Assembly: GCF_000018405.1 (NCBI RefSeq)
Contig: NC_009943.1
Coordinates: forward strand, 289,255-353,254
DNA: 64,000 bases
Source: Desulfosudis oleivorans Hxd3
GTDB taxonomy: Bacteria; Desulfobacterota; Desulfobacteria; Desulfobacterales; Desulfosudaceae
Reading direction: 5' to 3'
In this document: piece by piece, positions 23,016-33,232 of the stretch
How positions within the stretch are numbered: the stretch's first letter is position 1
Layout: the number at the start of each line of letters is the position of its first letter
The notes under the pieces: generated by a model
Databases searched by the model: none
Told to the model about the DNA's origin: nothing
Seen by the model: only the letters and a program-made list of their open reading frames with translations
Program-made: the position numbers and the translations under genes

Positions 23016-25046
23016 ATGGCCTACAAAACCAGACGTGAAGAGCCATCAGCAATCATGGCCTCACCTGAATCTTCTGTAAAGCCCGATCACATCAAGATTA
23101 TCAAGGGCTCTACCGACATCCTGCTCATCGCTCCCCACGCTTGCATTCGGGACGGTAAGCCCAAGGACGACGAAAACACGGGACCCATTACAGAGATGGT
23201 GGCACATCAAATCGGATGCTCGGCCATCATCAATACCCATTTTCACAAACCCGACTCGAAAAAATACCCTCGTGGCATGGGAAAGGGCAACTTGGACTTG
23301 AATGTCATTGCCGATGCTGAAATGGTACCGGGTTATTTGGATGCGATACGTGCTGTTGTCGAGGCACCAGGTAAAACGACGGTGATTTGGATTCACGGGG
23401 CCGACAACGCAAATGCTATTGAAGTTGCGTCCGAGGCTACTTACGATTTCCCAGGGGACGAAATCCACGCCTTCATCGGCTATGGCCAAGGTGGGAGCCG
23501 CCCTAAAAGCGGGTGCAAAAACCTATTTACCGCAAAACCGGAAACAGTAGAGCGGTTCCGTGATGCCCTCATCAGCAATAGAATGAATGCTGTGCTCACC
23601 GATAAAGATGCCGTCAACTACCGGGGCCGTAGAACAAAGGGGATGAACCAGTGGTTCCTGAATCAAGAATACACCCTGGACCAAGTGGAGTCCATACAAC
23701 TGGAAATCCGCAAAGCAGGCTTCCGAGACCTTCATCATAACATCGAGAAAACGGCCGGCATCCTGATTGAAGCATTGAGCCAGGAAGCACTGGTTCCAGT
23801 TATTCCAGAGGAAACCGTAGCCGACGAACACCTGGTGGACATTGCCTTCAACCACCTTCGAGGCATCTTCGCCAAGCACATACACGAGGCGATGCTTCAA
23901 GCCGGTCGGTATTTGGTGCGGACCTTTTACGGCACCTATGAAAAAGCCCGAAAGAAAGAGAAAATCCGAAAACAGTCGTTCGCCAAACTCGAAGAGAGGC
24001 TGAACAATGGCACCGGCGATGTTCCCAAAAAGACCTGGATTTACGATGCCGTCAAGGTGGCCGTAGACGATCACTTTTTCAGAAAGGAAAGCAAAGCATT
24101 TTTCCTGACGTACGGAAAACTTGGACACAGCCAAAAGGTCCTGCTTACCCAAGTCAAAGATACAAATCAAAAAAAGGAGTTAGTGGAAAAGGCTGTTGAG
24201 ACGCCACAGACCGTAAAACAGTTCCGAGAAAGCATCCAGGCCATCAAGAAAAAGAAGCGGAAATCAAAGCGTAAAGGCGGACATAGCGATTGGACAAAGC
24301 CAGAAAACAACGTCAGTTTTTGTAGTGGCTGTGAAAATGACTGTATCTATTGCTATGGACGATACTTTGCCGCCAATCGAAATCAAATAGCCCCAAATCA
24401 CTGGTCTAAAATGAAAATAAGGGAGCATCATGTTACAAAAAAACGAACATTACATGCAGGGCTGATTGGCTTTCCATCAACGCACGACATTCTTCCCAGC
24501 AATCTCGACGCCACGCTCCTTGTCTTGGGAAAACTTTTACGAGCCGGAAACAAAGTGCTGATTATGTCTAAGCCCCGGCTTGACTGTATCAAAAGACTCT
24601 GCTCGGCCTGTGAGTTTTTCAAAGACACAATTCTGTTTCGTTTTACCATTGGGGCAATGGACGATGATATCCTTGGCTTCTGGGAACCCAATGCCCCGAC
24701 CTATGAGGAACGAAAGGAATGCTTGGCATACGCCCGCAATCAAGGATTTCAGACTTCGGTCAGTATGGAGCCGATGCTCGATACCGAAAATCTGGATGCG
24801 TTGATAAAAGCTTTGCGACCTTTGGTGTCAGATAAAATCTGGCTTGGAACAATGGAGTACTTGGGTTGGATAGGAACCCGTATCAAGGCCGATTCCAAGG
24901 GCGAGTTAGAAAGACTGGAACAGGGGCAAACACCGGATAAGCTAGTGTCCATCTTCAACAGATACGAAGACGATCCAATGATTGAGTGGAAAACAGTAGC
25001 GTTGAAAATAATAGAAGCCCATAAACAACAGGAGAGAAAACCATAA
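23016..25046 (+). CDS. Fusion of an N-formylglutamate amidohydrolase-like domain and a radical SAM (SPL-like) domain
   Basis: A 676-residue protein. Residues about 25-240 resemble the N-formylglutamate amidohydrolase superfamily: DILLIAPHA, a following D-E-N-TGPI acidic motif, INTHFHKPDS, GNLDLNVI, and the late VESIQLEIRKAGFRD helix. These enzymes are zinc amidases. A basic linker (about 380-425, KKKKRKSKRKGG) follows. From 436 comes CSGCENDCIYC, whose C439-C443-C446 form the CX3CX2C iron-sulfur site of radical SAM enzymes; the remaining pattern (LLVLGKLLRAGNKVLIMSKPR, FRFTIGAMDDD, SVSMEPMLDTEN) is like spore-photoproduct-lyase/DNA-photolyase-like members. I know of no described enzyme with this pairing. 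It leads the island's cargo. Confidence 0.75.
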   Translation: MAYKTRREEPSAIMASPESSVKPDHIKIIKGSTDILLIAPHACIRDGKPKDDENTGPITEMVAHQIGCSAIINTHFHKPDSKKYPRGMGKGNLDLNVIADAEMVPGYLDAIRAVVEAPGKTTVIWIHGADNANAIEVASEATYDFPGDEIHAFIGYGQGGSRPKSGCKNLFTAKPETVERFRDALISNRMNAVLTDKDAVNYRGRRTKGMNQWFLNQEYTLDQVESIQLEIRKAGFRDLHHNIEKTAGILIEALSQEALVPVIPEETVADEHLVDIAFNHLRGIFAKHIHEAMLQAGRYLVRTFYGTYEKARKKEKIRKQSFAKLEERLNNGTGDVPKKTWIYDAVKVAVDDHFFRKESKAFFLTYGKLGHSQKVLLTQVKDTNQKKELVEKAVETPQTVKQFRESIQAIKKKKRKSKRKGGHSDWTKPENNVSFCSGCENDCIYCYGRYFAANRNQIAPNHWSKMKIREHHVTKKRTLHAGLIGFPSTHDILPSNLDATLLVLGKLLRAGNKVLIMSKPRLDCIKRLCSACEFFKDTILFRFTIGAMDDDILGFWEPNAPTYEERKECLAYARNQGFQTSVSMEPMLDTENLDALIKALRPLVSDKIWLGTMEYLGWIGTRIKADSKGELERLEQGQTPDKLVSIFNRYEDDPMIEWKTVALKIIEAHKQQERKP

Positions 25047-25070
25047 AGCTTAAGCGAGGATAATTTGGAT

Positions 25071-26828
25071 ATGAACCGTATGACAATATCAATTCTGCTC
25101 GTTGTTTCTATTTTAACTTTCAATTCAGCCTTCTTGTGTGCGGATAGTAAATTTCTTGATTCTTCAAAAACACCAGAAAAAGAGATGGACTATAAGTTCA
25201 TAGCACCGAAGACGACAATAGAGACAGGAGTAATAATGACAAAAGACGGTCAAAATATTGTAGCTCGAAAAATTTCTGAGGATAACAATGTTATAGTCTA
25301 TTATTTAGGGCATATAGCCCATGGAATAACCGTAGACAAAGTGTTAAGCATTGCGAACACAAGTGGATCGGGACTGATAGGCTTTTCAGAAGGTGATCGG
25401 CGAGATAGTTTGAACGGTTCTGGTTTCCAGGCTGAACCCAAGACGTCTATTACAAAAGTAGAAAATTTGGATGATGTAAATTTTATCGATGGAGGAAAAT
25501 TTTTTGAAAAAGGAAACTATACAGAAGCGATTCAAGCATATAGTTTATATTTGAGATATTACCCTAAATCCCCAACCGGATATTCAAATTTGGGTTTATG
25601 TTATTTACAAAAGGGAAATTTTAAAGAGGCTCTAAAGTACCATACGAAAGCGATAGAGCTTGATGACAATAGAGCAAATCTGTATATAGCGAGAAGTGTT
25701 TCATACTGGAAAATGGGATTAAATGACCTTGCTTTTGCTGATATAGAAAAAGCTATTGAGTTAAATCCCAATAACAAGGATGCCTATTTAAAGAAAGGAA
25801 AATTCCTGTTTAATAAAGAAGAATACAAAAATGCTATCAAACCATTTTTAAAATATTTGGAATTGGGAGGCAATAACTGGGAGGCACTATCAGCTTTGGG
25901 TTGGGCATATCATAAAACCGACAATGACAGAGATGCACTAAAATATTTAATGATCGCTCATCAAAGTAACGAGGGTTCCTATGATAATAATATAAGGATG
26001 GCCGACGTTTACAGGGGGCTTAAGGAATATGAAAATGCTATAAAATATTATACGTTGGCTTTGAATACTGACAAAAAAGATATATTCCTCTATTTGTATA
26101 GAGGCATATCTTATATGGAAAAGGGAGACTATTCGCTAGCTGAATTGGATTTTAAAAAAGCACTTGAATTGAAGGAAAATGATCCTGTTGTATTGTGTAA
26201 TTATGCACAACTTTACATTTATCAAGACAAAGATAGAAAAGCGATACCTTTACTTAAAAAGGTTTTAGAGGTATCGAAAGATGAGGAATGTAATATTTGG
26301 TCGAAGTTTACCCTAGAGGAAATATCAAAAAGCCGTAAAAAGACAAGAAACGTAATTGCACTCTTTTTAATTTTTATTGCATTAATTTTTTTAATATTGT
26401 TGGGCGTTTTAAAACTAAAAAAAAGTGCAGGATTAATGAGAGTAAATGTCACAAAAAAATTAAAATATATATCGACTGCAACTGTTCTTATGTGTGGTGT
26501 AATGTTTTTTATACTGTCTCAACAAACAGAAAAAAGTACGGAAAGAGCTAAGGCAGAGCCAGCAATACGACAGGCACTTCAGGCCGTTGATTTAGGTCGG
26601 TATTCTATAGCGTCAGATTTCTATCATAAGGCAATTGAATTCGATCCTGACCGGAAAGAAGAGTTTGATAGAAGAATTAATGCAATGATGGACCGTAGGC
26701 TACAAGAACTGTGGTCTGGTCAATATGACTTCGGTAAAATGAGACGGTACCCTGAATGGGAGGCGGCACGGAAGGCAGATGCGTTTGTTCAAAAGGAGAT
26801 ACAAAAATTTCACAGGGATTTTAAATAA
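25071..26828 (+). CDS. Exported/membrane TPR-repeat protein
   Basis: A 585-residue AT-rich protein. It starts with a signal-like stretch (MTISILLVVSILTFNSAFLC), then a small strand-rich domain, then about eight tetratricopeptide repeats (GYSNLGLCYLQKGNFKEALK and KDAYLKKGKFLFNKEEYKNA are clear examples) over residues 140-420. Two membrane helices follow at about 430-480, and a last TPR-like segment. TPRs are protein-binding scaffolds, so this may anchor partners at the membrane. AAGCGAGGATAATTTGG precedes the ATG; a TTG six nt earlier is also in frame. It follows the radical-SAM fusion by 24 nt, so the two may form an operon. Confidence 0.8.
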   Translation: MNRMTISILLVVSILTFNSAFLCADSKFLDSSKTPEKEMDYKFIAPKTTIETGVIMTKDGQNIVARKISEDNNVIVYYLGHIAHGITVDKVLSIANTSGSGLIGFSEGDRRDSLNGSGFQAEPKTSITKVENLDDVNFIDGGKFFEKGNYTEAIQAYSLYLRYYPKSPTGYSNLGLCYLQKGNFKEALKYHTKAIELDDNRANLYIARSVSYWKMGLNDLAFADIEKAIELNPNNKDAYLKKGKFLFNKEEYKNAIKPFLKYLELGGNNWEALSALGWAYHKTDNDRDALKYLMIAHQSNEGSYDNNIRMADVYRGLKEYENAIKYYTLALNTDKKDIFLYLYRGISYMEKGDYSLAELDFKKALELKENDPVVLCNYAQLYIYQDKDRKAIPLLKKVLEVSKDEECNIWSKFTLEEISKSRKKTRNVIALFLIFIALIFLILLGVLKLKKSAGLMRVNVTKKLKYISTATVLMCGVMFFILSQQTEKSTERAKAEPAIRQALQAVDLGRYSIASDFYHKAIEFDPDRKEEFDRRINAMMDRRLQELWSGQYDFGKMRRYPEWEAARKADAFVQKEIQKFHRDFK

Positions 26829-27186
26829 GACAAATAAAGCCTTTCAGTGATGAAGTTCGAAAGGCCTCAATTTATCGGGTGACCCGTGTAAAACTTGTGT
26901 TACCCGAAAAGTGTGCGTCATAGATACCCGTGACACTGTAATTACAGATGACACCTGAAAGTGTCACAAAACGGTTAAAAGTGTAAAACAGGCGTAATTA
27001 CAAAACTTTATAGTGTAACAATTCTGTTGCACTTATTCTCTCCCCGTTCCGTCTATCCTTCAAACAAACTTCCGGTAATTAGGCTGAAACTATGGGGAAA
27101 TGCTGTTGATATGAAACAAATATGGGTGTAAATAAAGGGATGGGGAGCAGTCAGGCCAATAAACCAATACAGGAGCAACAGACAAA
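26829..27186. promoter_or_regulatory. Control region upstream of hsdM with several inverted repeats
   Basis: This 358-nt gap holds GCCTTTC/GAAAGGC (terminator-like, no T-run), CGGGTGAC/GTTACCCG, and a perfect GTGACACT/AGTGTCAC pair (about 26928-26966), followed by repeated GTGTAA motifs. The dense symmetry suggests binding sites for a regulator of the restriction-modification operon. No gene is seen. Confidence 0.5.
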
Positions 27187-28896
27187 GTGAACAACTTCCA
27201 GGACAAGGCTAATTTTATCTGGCAGGTCGCAGATGACATTCTACGAGGCACTTTCAAGCAGCATGAGTATGGCGATGTCATTCTTCCGTTTGTCGTTTTC
27301 CGCCGGCTGGACTGTGTTTTAAACGGCAAAAAAGACGAAATCATCGACACATACAAAAAGTTCCAGAAGAAGCTGGATGACCCGTCTGCTGTTGTTTTGC
27401 AGGCTACCGGAGGGTTGAAGTTTTACAATGTCTCCCTGTATGACCTTCAGCGGCTGACCCAGGATGCCGGCAATATCGAAGCCAACTTTAACAACTACAT
27501 CAACGGGTACAGCAAGAATGTTCGGGAAATCATCGACAACTTCAGCATCGAGAAGATAATAGCCAAGCTGGCCAAGAACGAGCTTCTGTTCATGCTGGTG
27601 GACAAGTTCACCGAGATAGACCTTCACCCCGACAAAGTCAAAAATCATGAGATGGGCTACATTTTTGAGGAACTGCTTCGCCGTTTTTCAGAAATGTCAA
27701 ATGAGACTGCTGGAGAGCACTACACCCCCCGTGAGGTCATCCGCCTCATGGTCAACCTGTTATTTGCCGAGCAGAAGGAAGAACTCAAGGGCAAGGGCAT
27801 TGTCCGTTCTGTTTATGATCCGGCCTGTGGTACAGGCGGCATGTTGACCATCACCAAAGAGCATATCCAGAAACACATCAACCCCAAGCTGGAGGTCATT
27901 CTGTTCGGCCAGGAGCTCAACGAGCAGACCTATGCCATTGCAAAATCGGATGTCCTGATGACAGGCGGTGAGCCGGACAACATCAAGCTGGGCACCAGTT
28001 TCAGCAATGACCAGTTCAGGGATAAACGGTTCAACTTCATGCTTTCCAATCCACCTTTCGGTGTCAGCTGGAAAAAGGAACAGTCCTTTATTAACAATGA
28101 AGCGGAAGACCCCGGCGGTCGTTTCCATGCCGGCCTGCCAAGGGTAAGTGACGGGGCCATGCTGTTTCTCCAGCACATGATTTCAAAAATGGAGCCCACC
28201 GGCAGCCGTATCGCCATCATTCACAACGGCTCTCCCCTGTTCACCGGAGATGCCGGGTCAGGAGAAAGCAACATCCGCAAATGGATTATTGAAAGTGACT
28301 GGCTGGAGGCCATTGTGGCCCTGCCCACGGAGCTTTTCTTTAACACCGGTATCGCCACCTACATCTGGATTGTCACCAACCGCAAGCCTGCCCATCGTCG
28401 AGGTAAGGTCCAGCTTGTCAATGCGGTTTCCTTTGCCCAGAAAATGCGGAAAAGTCTGGGCAGCAAGAGAAACTTCATCACCACCGAACAGATACAGCAG
28501 ATAACGGATATCTACACCGGCTTTAAAGACGGGGAGTTCTGCAAGGTTTTTGACAACGAGGACTTCGGCTTTACCAAGGTGACGGTTGAACGACCGGAGA
28601 TGAAGAAAGACAAGATCGTTAAGGACAAGAACGGCAACCCCAAGCCAGATACCTCTTTACGGGATTATGAAAAGATACCGCTGAAGGTGGATATCGACGA
28701 ATACTTCAAGCGTGAAGTCCTGCCCCATGTGCCGGATGCCTGGATGGACCGCAGCAAGGATAAGGTCGGCTATGAAATCAATTTCACGAAATACTTTTAC
28801 AAGTATCAGCCCCTGCGGTCCCTGGATGAAATCAAGGCCGACATCCTTGCTTTGGAGAAAGAGACAGATGGATTGCTGAGCGAGGTGCTGTCCTGA
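27187..28896 (+). CDS. hsdM: Type I restriction-modification methyltransferase subunit HsdM
   Basis: A 569-residue adenine methyltransferase. The N-terminal helical domain (FIWQVADDILRGTFK) is typical of HsdM. Motif I, for SAM, is DPACGTGGM from D211; the catalytic motif IV is NPPFG from N288. It methylates N6-adenine in a bipartite target chosen by HsdS and forms the M2S complex. The start is GTG with AGGAG about 10 nt upstream. Its stop overlaps the hsdS start by 1 nt (TGATG), and hsdR follows, so the three are one operon. Confidence 0.95.
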   Translation: MNNFQDKANFIWQVADDILRGTFKQHEYGDVILPFVVFRRLDCVLNGKKDEIIDTYKKFQKKLDDPSAVVLQATGGLKFYNVSLYDLQRLTQDAGNIEANFNNYINGYSKNVREIIDNFSIEKIIAKLAKNELLFMLVDKFTEIDLHPDKVKNHEMGYIFEELLRRFSEMSNETAGEHYTPREVIRLMVNLLFAEQKEELKGKGIVRSVYDPACGTGGMLTITKEHIQKHINPKLEVILFGQELNEQTYAIAKSDVLMTGGEPDNIKLGTSFSNDQFRDKRFNFMLSNPPFGVSWKKEQSFINNEAEDPGGRFHAGLPRVSDGAMLFLQHMISKMEPTGSRIAIIHNGSPLFTGDAGSGESNIRKWIIESDWLEAIVALPTELFFNTGIATYIWIVTNRKPAHRRGKVQLVNAVSFAQKMRKSLGSKRNFITTEQIQQITDIYTGFKDGEFCKVFDNEDFGFTKVTVERPEMKKDKIVKDKNGNPKPDTSLRDYEKIPLKVDIDEYFKREVLPHVPDAWMDRSKDKVGYEINFTKYFYKYQPLRSLDEIKADILALEKETDGLLSEVLS

Positions 28897-30137
28897 TGAA
28901 ACGGTATCCGAAGTATAAGGACAGCGGGGTTGAGTGGATAGGCGAAGTGCCGGAACAGTGGGAAGTAAAGCGGTTAAAATTTCTGGCTAAGAATGTGAAC
29001 GAACAGACAAACACAAAAAAACAAGATGAAATCTATATTGCTCTTGAGAATGTTGAAAGCTGGACCGGTCGTATAAGCCCTCAAGACAATGAAATTACTT
29101 TTGAAAGCCAAGCAAAGTGTTTTTGTTCCAATGATATTTTGTTTGGGAAGCTTCGTCCGTATCTTGCTAAAGTAGCTCGGCCGAACAAATCCGGTGTCTG
29201 TGTCGGAGAATTCCTTGTCCTCCGAGTTCTTGACAATGAGGTCCTTCCCGAGTTTCTTGAACAAAAGCTACGGTCACAATGGTTTATTGAGTTGGTCAAC
29301 AGCTCAACCTTTGGTGCGAAGATGCCAAGAGCAGATTGGACATTCATCAGTAATGTCAAGCTTACATATCCATCGCCAAAAGAACAAAATCATATCGCCT
29401 CTTACCTCGACCACAAAACCCGCCTCATCGACACCTTGATTGAAAAGAAACAGAAGCTGGTTGAACTGCTCCAGGAGCAGCGGACAGCCCTTATCAGCCA
29501 TGCTGTCACCAAAGGGCTGAACCCCAAGACCAAGATGAAGGATACCGGGATTGAGTGGCTAGGTAAGGTGCCGGAGCATTGGGCAACAGCATCGTTAAGA
29601 TGGTATTTAAGAATTGGCAGCGGAGAGTTCCTATCAAACAATGATTTTCTAACTGAAGCTTCTGATCAGAAGAACATTCCGGTAATTGGTGGTAATGGAG
29701 TAATGGGGTATACAAGCAAGACGAATATTCAGGAGCCAACAATAGCAATCGGACGGGTCGGAGCTCTTTGTGGAAATGTTCATTTGGTTAATCCACCCGC
29801 CTGGATAACTGATAATGCTCTTCGTCTTTCTAATATTAAGGATTTTCTCATTGATTACCTTTCATTGTTTCTTGGGGTTTTGGATTTAAATAGATTGGCT
29901 AATCAAAATGCACAGCCACTGATAACGGGAAGCATGATAAAATCACAAAAAGTTCCTATTCCGCCGATACCAGAACAGAAAGACATTCTTCAGTATTGTT
30001 CTAAATTTTCGCAAACGATTGATCATGGTATAAATACATTGCACAAGCAAATAGCCGTTTTACAAGAATACCGCACCACTCTAATATCCGATGTGGTTAC
30101 CGGAAAAATCGATGTAAGAGACGAGGTCATCCCATGA
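28896..30137 (+). CDS. hsdS: Type I restriction-modification specificity subunit HsdS
   Basis: A 413-residue specificity subunit with two target-recognition domains. Each opens with the family phrase WIGEVPEQWE (about 14) or WLGKVPEHWA (about 224), and each is followed by a conserved spacer helix (LIDTLIEKKQKLVELLQEQR; LHKQIAVLQEYRTTLIS). The two domains read the two half-sites of the recognition sequence. The second domain is noticeably AT-rich relative to the helix regions, as often seen when target domains are swapped. It overlaps hsdM by 1 nt and hsdR by 4 nt. Confidence 0.95.
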   Translation: MKRYPKYKDSGVEWIGEVPEQWEVKRLKFLAKNVNEQTNTKKQDEIYIALENVESWTGRISPQDNEITFESQAKCFCSNDILFGKLRPYLAKVARPNKSGVCVGEFLVLRVLDNEVLPEFLEQKLRSQWFIELVNSSTFGAKMPRADWTFISNVKLTYPSPKEQNHIASYLDHKTRLIDTLIEKKQKLVELLQEQRTALISHAVTKGLNPKTKMKDTGIEWLGKVPEHWATASLRWYLRIGSGEFLSNNDFLTEASDQKNIPVIGGNGVMGYTSKTNIQEPTIAIGRVGALCGNVHLVNPPAWITDNALRLSNIKDFLIDYLSLFLGVLDLNRLANQNAQPLITGSMIKSQKVPIPPIPEQKDILQYCSKFSQTIDHGINTLHKQIAVLQEYRTTLISDVVTGKIDVRDEVIP

Positions 30138-33103
30138 GCCCTGGTTATCTGGAACAGGATTTCGAAGAACACATTGAACAGCACCTGCTAAAGTCAGGCT
30201 ACCATAAGCGAAAGCCGGAAGAATACGACAAGGAAGCCTGCCTGATACCTGCTGAAGTCCTCAAGTTTATTCAATCGTCTCAGCCCAAGGAGTACAAGAA
30301 ACTTCAGGGGTACCTCAAATCAGAAACCGACCAGAAGATACTCTCCCGATTGTCTGCTGAAGTTGCCAAGTCCGGTGCCCTGAGCGTTTTACGGAAAGGG
30401 TTTAAGACAAGAGGCTGTACGTTCAAGATGGCCTTTTTCAAACCGACCAGCGGCATGAACCCTGAAACACAGAAGGTTTACAAGGACAACCGGTTTGCCA
30501 TTATCCGGCAGCTTAAATACAGTGTCAAAAACGAGAACAGCCTGGATATTGCCCTATTTTTAAACGGTGTGCCCATTATCACCGCTGAATTGAAAAACTC
30601 CCTGACAGGCCAGTTTGTTGAAAATGCCATCAAGCAATACAAGCAGGACCGGGACCCCAGAGAGCAGCTGTTCAAATTCAAACGCTGCCTGGTCCACTTC
30701 GCTGTTGGCAACGAAAAAGCCTTTATGACCACCCGGCTCCAGCAGGACAAGACGACCTTCCTGCCGTTCAACCTTGACACGGAAAACCCCGTAAACCCCG
30801 GCGGACACAAAACCGCTTACCTGTGGGAAGATATTCTTCAGCCGGATACCCTGCTGGACTTAATCCAGAACTACCTGCATATCCAGAAGGTCAAGGAGCA
30901 GTATTACGATAAGGCCAGCGGCAAGGTTAAAAGCCAGGAGCATGAAGTGTTTATCTTTCCCCGGTTCCACCAGCTTGATGCCGTCAGAAAGATACTGGCG
31001 GCAGTCAGGGAAGATGGAGCCGGTAACAATTACCTGGTTCAGCACTCCGCAGGTTCGGGCAAATCCAATTCTATTGCATGGCTGGCCCATCATCTGGCCA
31101 GTTTTTACAAAACCAGCAAAGACACGGCCAGAATGTTTGACTGTATCGTGGTGGTGTCTGACAGAAAGGTGCTGGACAAGCAGCTTCAGGACACCATCAA
31201 GCAGTTCGAGCAGGTCAAGGGTGTGGTCCAACCCATAGACAAAACATCGGGCCAGTTGAAAGAGGCCCTTGAAAAGGGCAAAAGCATCATTATCACCACT
31301 ATCCAGAAGTTCCCGGTGATTTCAAAAACCATGACCGAACTGAAGGGAAAGCGGTTTGCGGTTATCATCGACGAAGCTCATTCCAGCCAATCCGGCGAAA
31401 CATCCAAGCATTTGAAAAAAGTGCTGTCCGTCAACCTGGAGGAAGCTGAAGAAGAAGACACGGTAGAATTTGACCTGGAAGATGAGATTGTCGAAGAAAT
31501 CACTTCCCGTGGCCGGCAGCCGCACATCAGCTTTTTCGCCTTTACCGCCACACCCAAGGGCAAAACCCTGGAACTGTTCGGCAGAAAAAATTCTGCCGGC
31601 AAGTTTGTCGCCTTTCACACTTACTCCATGCGGCAGGCCATCGAGGAGCATTTTATTCTGGATGTGCTGGAAAACTACACCACATTCAAACGGTATTTTA
31701 AGCTGGCCAAAAAGGTCGAGGGTGACAAAGAGTACGAAAAAAAGAAAGCTCTTCGGCTGCTCATGTCCTATGTGGATTTACATCCGCACGAAATCGAAAT
31801 GAAGTCCCGTATCATGCTGGACCATTTTCTGGAAAAAACAGCCAATGCCGTCCAGGGAAAGGGCCGGGCCATGGTTGTTACCCGGTCCCGGCTTCATGCT
31901 CTCCGGTTTTATCTGAACTTTAAACGGCTGATGAAGGAGATGAACCTCCCCTTCAAACCCCTGGTGGCATTCTCCGGCACGGTCAAAGACCCGGACAGCG
32001 GGGACGAACACACCGAGACCAGCCTTAATGAACTGCCCTCCAGCCAGATCGTCACGGCATTTAAAACCCCGATTTACCGTATCATGATTGTCGCCAACAA
32101 ATTCCAGACCGGATTTGACGAGCCGATGCTTCATACCATGTATGTTGATAAAAAACTTGGCGGTGTTAATGCCGTTCAGACATTGAGCCGCTTAAATCGT
32201 ACCATGCGGGGTAAGAGCAGCACCATGGTTCTGGATTTTGTCAATGATACTGAAGCGATTAGGCTGGCTTTTCAGGATTATTACCAGACCGTATTCCTGG
32301 AAGAAGAAACAGACCCTGACAAGCTGTACGATTTACAGGCCGAGATCGAGGGCTTTTCCCTTTTTATATCCAAGGAGGTGGACGCCTTTGCTGAAATCTT
32401 TTTCCATCCCTCTGAGCCGATGGAAAAACTCCAGCCCATTCTGGACACCGTTGTAAAACGATGGAAGGCTATTCCGGACGACAACACAAAAGAGGACTTT
32501 CGCTCTGCCCTTCAAAGCTTCATCCGGCTTTACGGGTACATCTCTCAGATTATAACTTTTCAGGATGTCGAGCTGGAGAAGCTGTATGTATTCTGCCGCA
32601 ACCTGAACCGCAAACTGCCGAAGCGGAAAGGCCAACTGCCCTATGAGATTCAGGATGCCATTGACCTGGCATCGTTTCGGATGCAAGAAACCTCATCCGG
32701 CTGGATTCGCCTTGAGAAGACAGACGGTGAAGCCAAGGGCATCAGCCTCGGCACCCCCCAGCACACGAATGATGAGAAAGACCTGCTGTCAAACATTATT
32801 AAGACACTGAACGACACCTATGGCATTGAACTGACGGATGATGACAGGGTGGATATCGGAAAAATGCAGGAGAAGCTTCAGCAACGGGATGACCTGCGGG
32901 AAGTAATGACCGGTGACAACACACTTGAAAATATGCGATACAAGTTTGACAAAGTGGTGGATGAACTGCTGTTGGATTTTGTCCACACCAAGCTCAACCT
33001 TTACAAAAAGCTCAGTGATGAGAAAGTGAACCCGCTGTTCAAATCAAAATGGTTTGAAGGGTACCTGAGGGATAGCAGAACAGACGTTCATCAGCGGGTT
33101 TGA
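30134..33103 (+). CDS. hsdR: Type I restriction endonuclease subunit HsdR
   Basis: A 989-residue motor nuclease. The N-terminal PD-(D/E)XK site is D138 (LDIALF) with E152 and K154 (AELKN). The helicase follows: Walker A HSAGSGKSN with K310, DEAH from D413, FFAFTATPK, and motif VI-like VQTLSRLNRT. A C-terminal helical domain docks on the M2S core. It cuts unmodified DNA far from the target after ATP-driven translocation. Its start overlaps hsdS by ATGA. The frame is intact, so the R-M system is probably active. Confidence 0.95.
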   Translation: MSPGYLEQDFEEHIEQHLLKSGYHKRKPEEYDKEACLIPAEVLKFIQSSQPKEYKKLQGYLKSETDQKILSRLSAEVAKSGALSVLRKGFKTRGCTFKMAFFKPTSGMNPETQKVYKDNRFAIIRQLKYSVKNENSLDIALFLNGVPIITAELKNSLTGQFVENAIKQYKQDRDPREQLFKFKRCLVHFAVGNEKAFMTTRLQQDKTTFLPFNLDTENPVNPGGHKTAYLWEDILQPDTLLDLIQNYLHIQKVKEQYYDKASGKVKSQEHEVFIFPRFHQLDAVRKILAAVREDGAGNNYLVQHSAGSGKSNSIAWLAHHLASFYKTSKDTARMFDCIVVVSDRKVLDKQLQDTIKQFEQVKGVVQPIDKTSGQLKEALEKGKSIIITTIQKFPVISKTMTELKGKRFAVIIDEAHSSQSGETSKHLKKVLSVNLEEAEEEDTVEFDLEDEIVEEITSRGRQPHISFFAFTATPKGKTLELFGRKNSAGKFVAFHTYSMRQAIEEHFILDVLENYTTFKRYFKLAKKVEGDKEYEKKKALRLLMSYVDLHPHEIEMKSRIMLDHFLEKTANAVQGKGRAMVVTRSRLHALRFYLNFKRLMKEMNLPFKPLVAFSGTVKDPDSGDEHTETSLNELPSSQIVTAFKTPIYRIMIVANKFQTGFDEPMLHTMYVDKKLGGVNAVQTLSRLNRTMRGKSSTMVLDFVNDTEAIRLAFQDYYQTVFLEEETDPDKLYDLQAEIEGFSLFISKEVDAFAEIFFHPSEPMEKLQPILDTVVKRWKAIPDDNTKEDFRSALQSFIRLYGYISQIITFQDVELEKLYVFCRNLNRKLPKRKGQLPYEIQDAIDLASFRMQETSSGWIRLEKTDGEAKGISLGTPQHTNDEKDLLSNIIKTLNDTYGIELTDDDRVDIGKMQEKLQQRDDLREVMTGDNTLENMRYKFDKVVDELLLDFVHTKLNLYKKLSDEKVNPLFKSKWFEGYLRDSRTDVHQRV

Positions 33104-33232
33104 TTGCTTGCTTCATAAATATGATAAGAATATCTTTCCAGCCTAAGGCAATATGACTTTTATGCTTCTGTATGATGTTATGGTGGGTATGCTGATAAAA
33201 AGAAGGGGGCTAATACGCATAGGGGGATTAAA

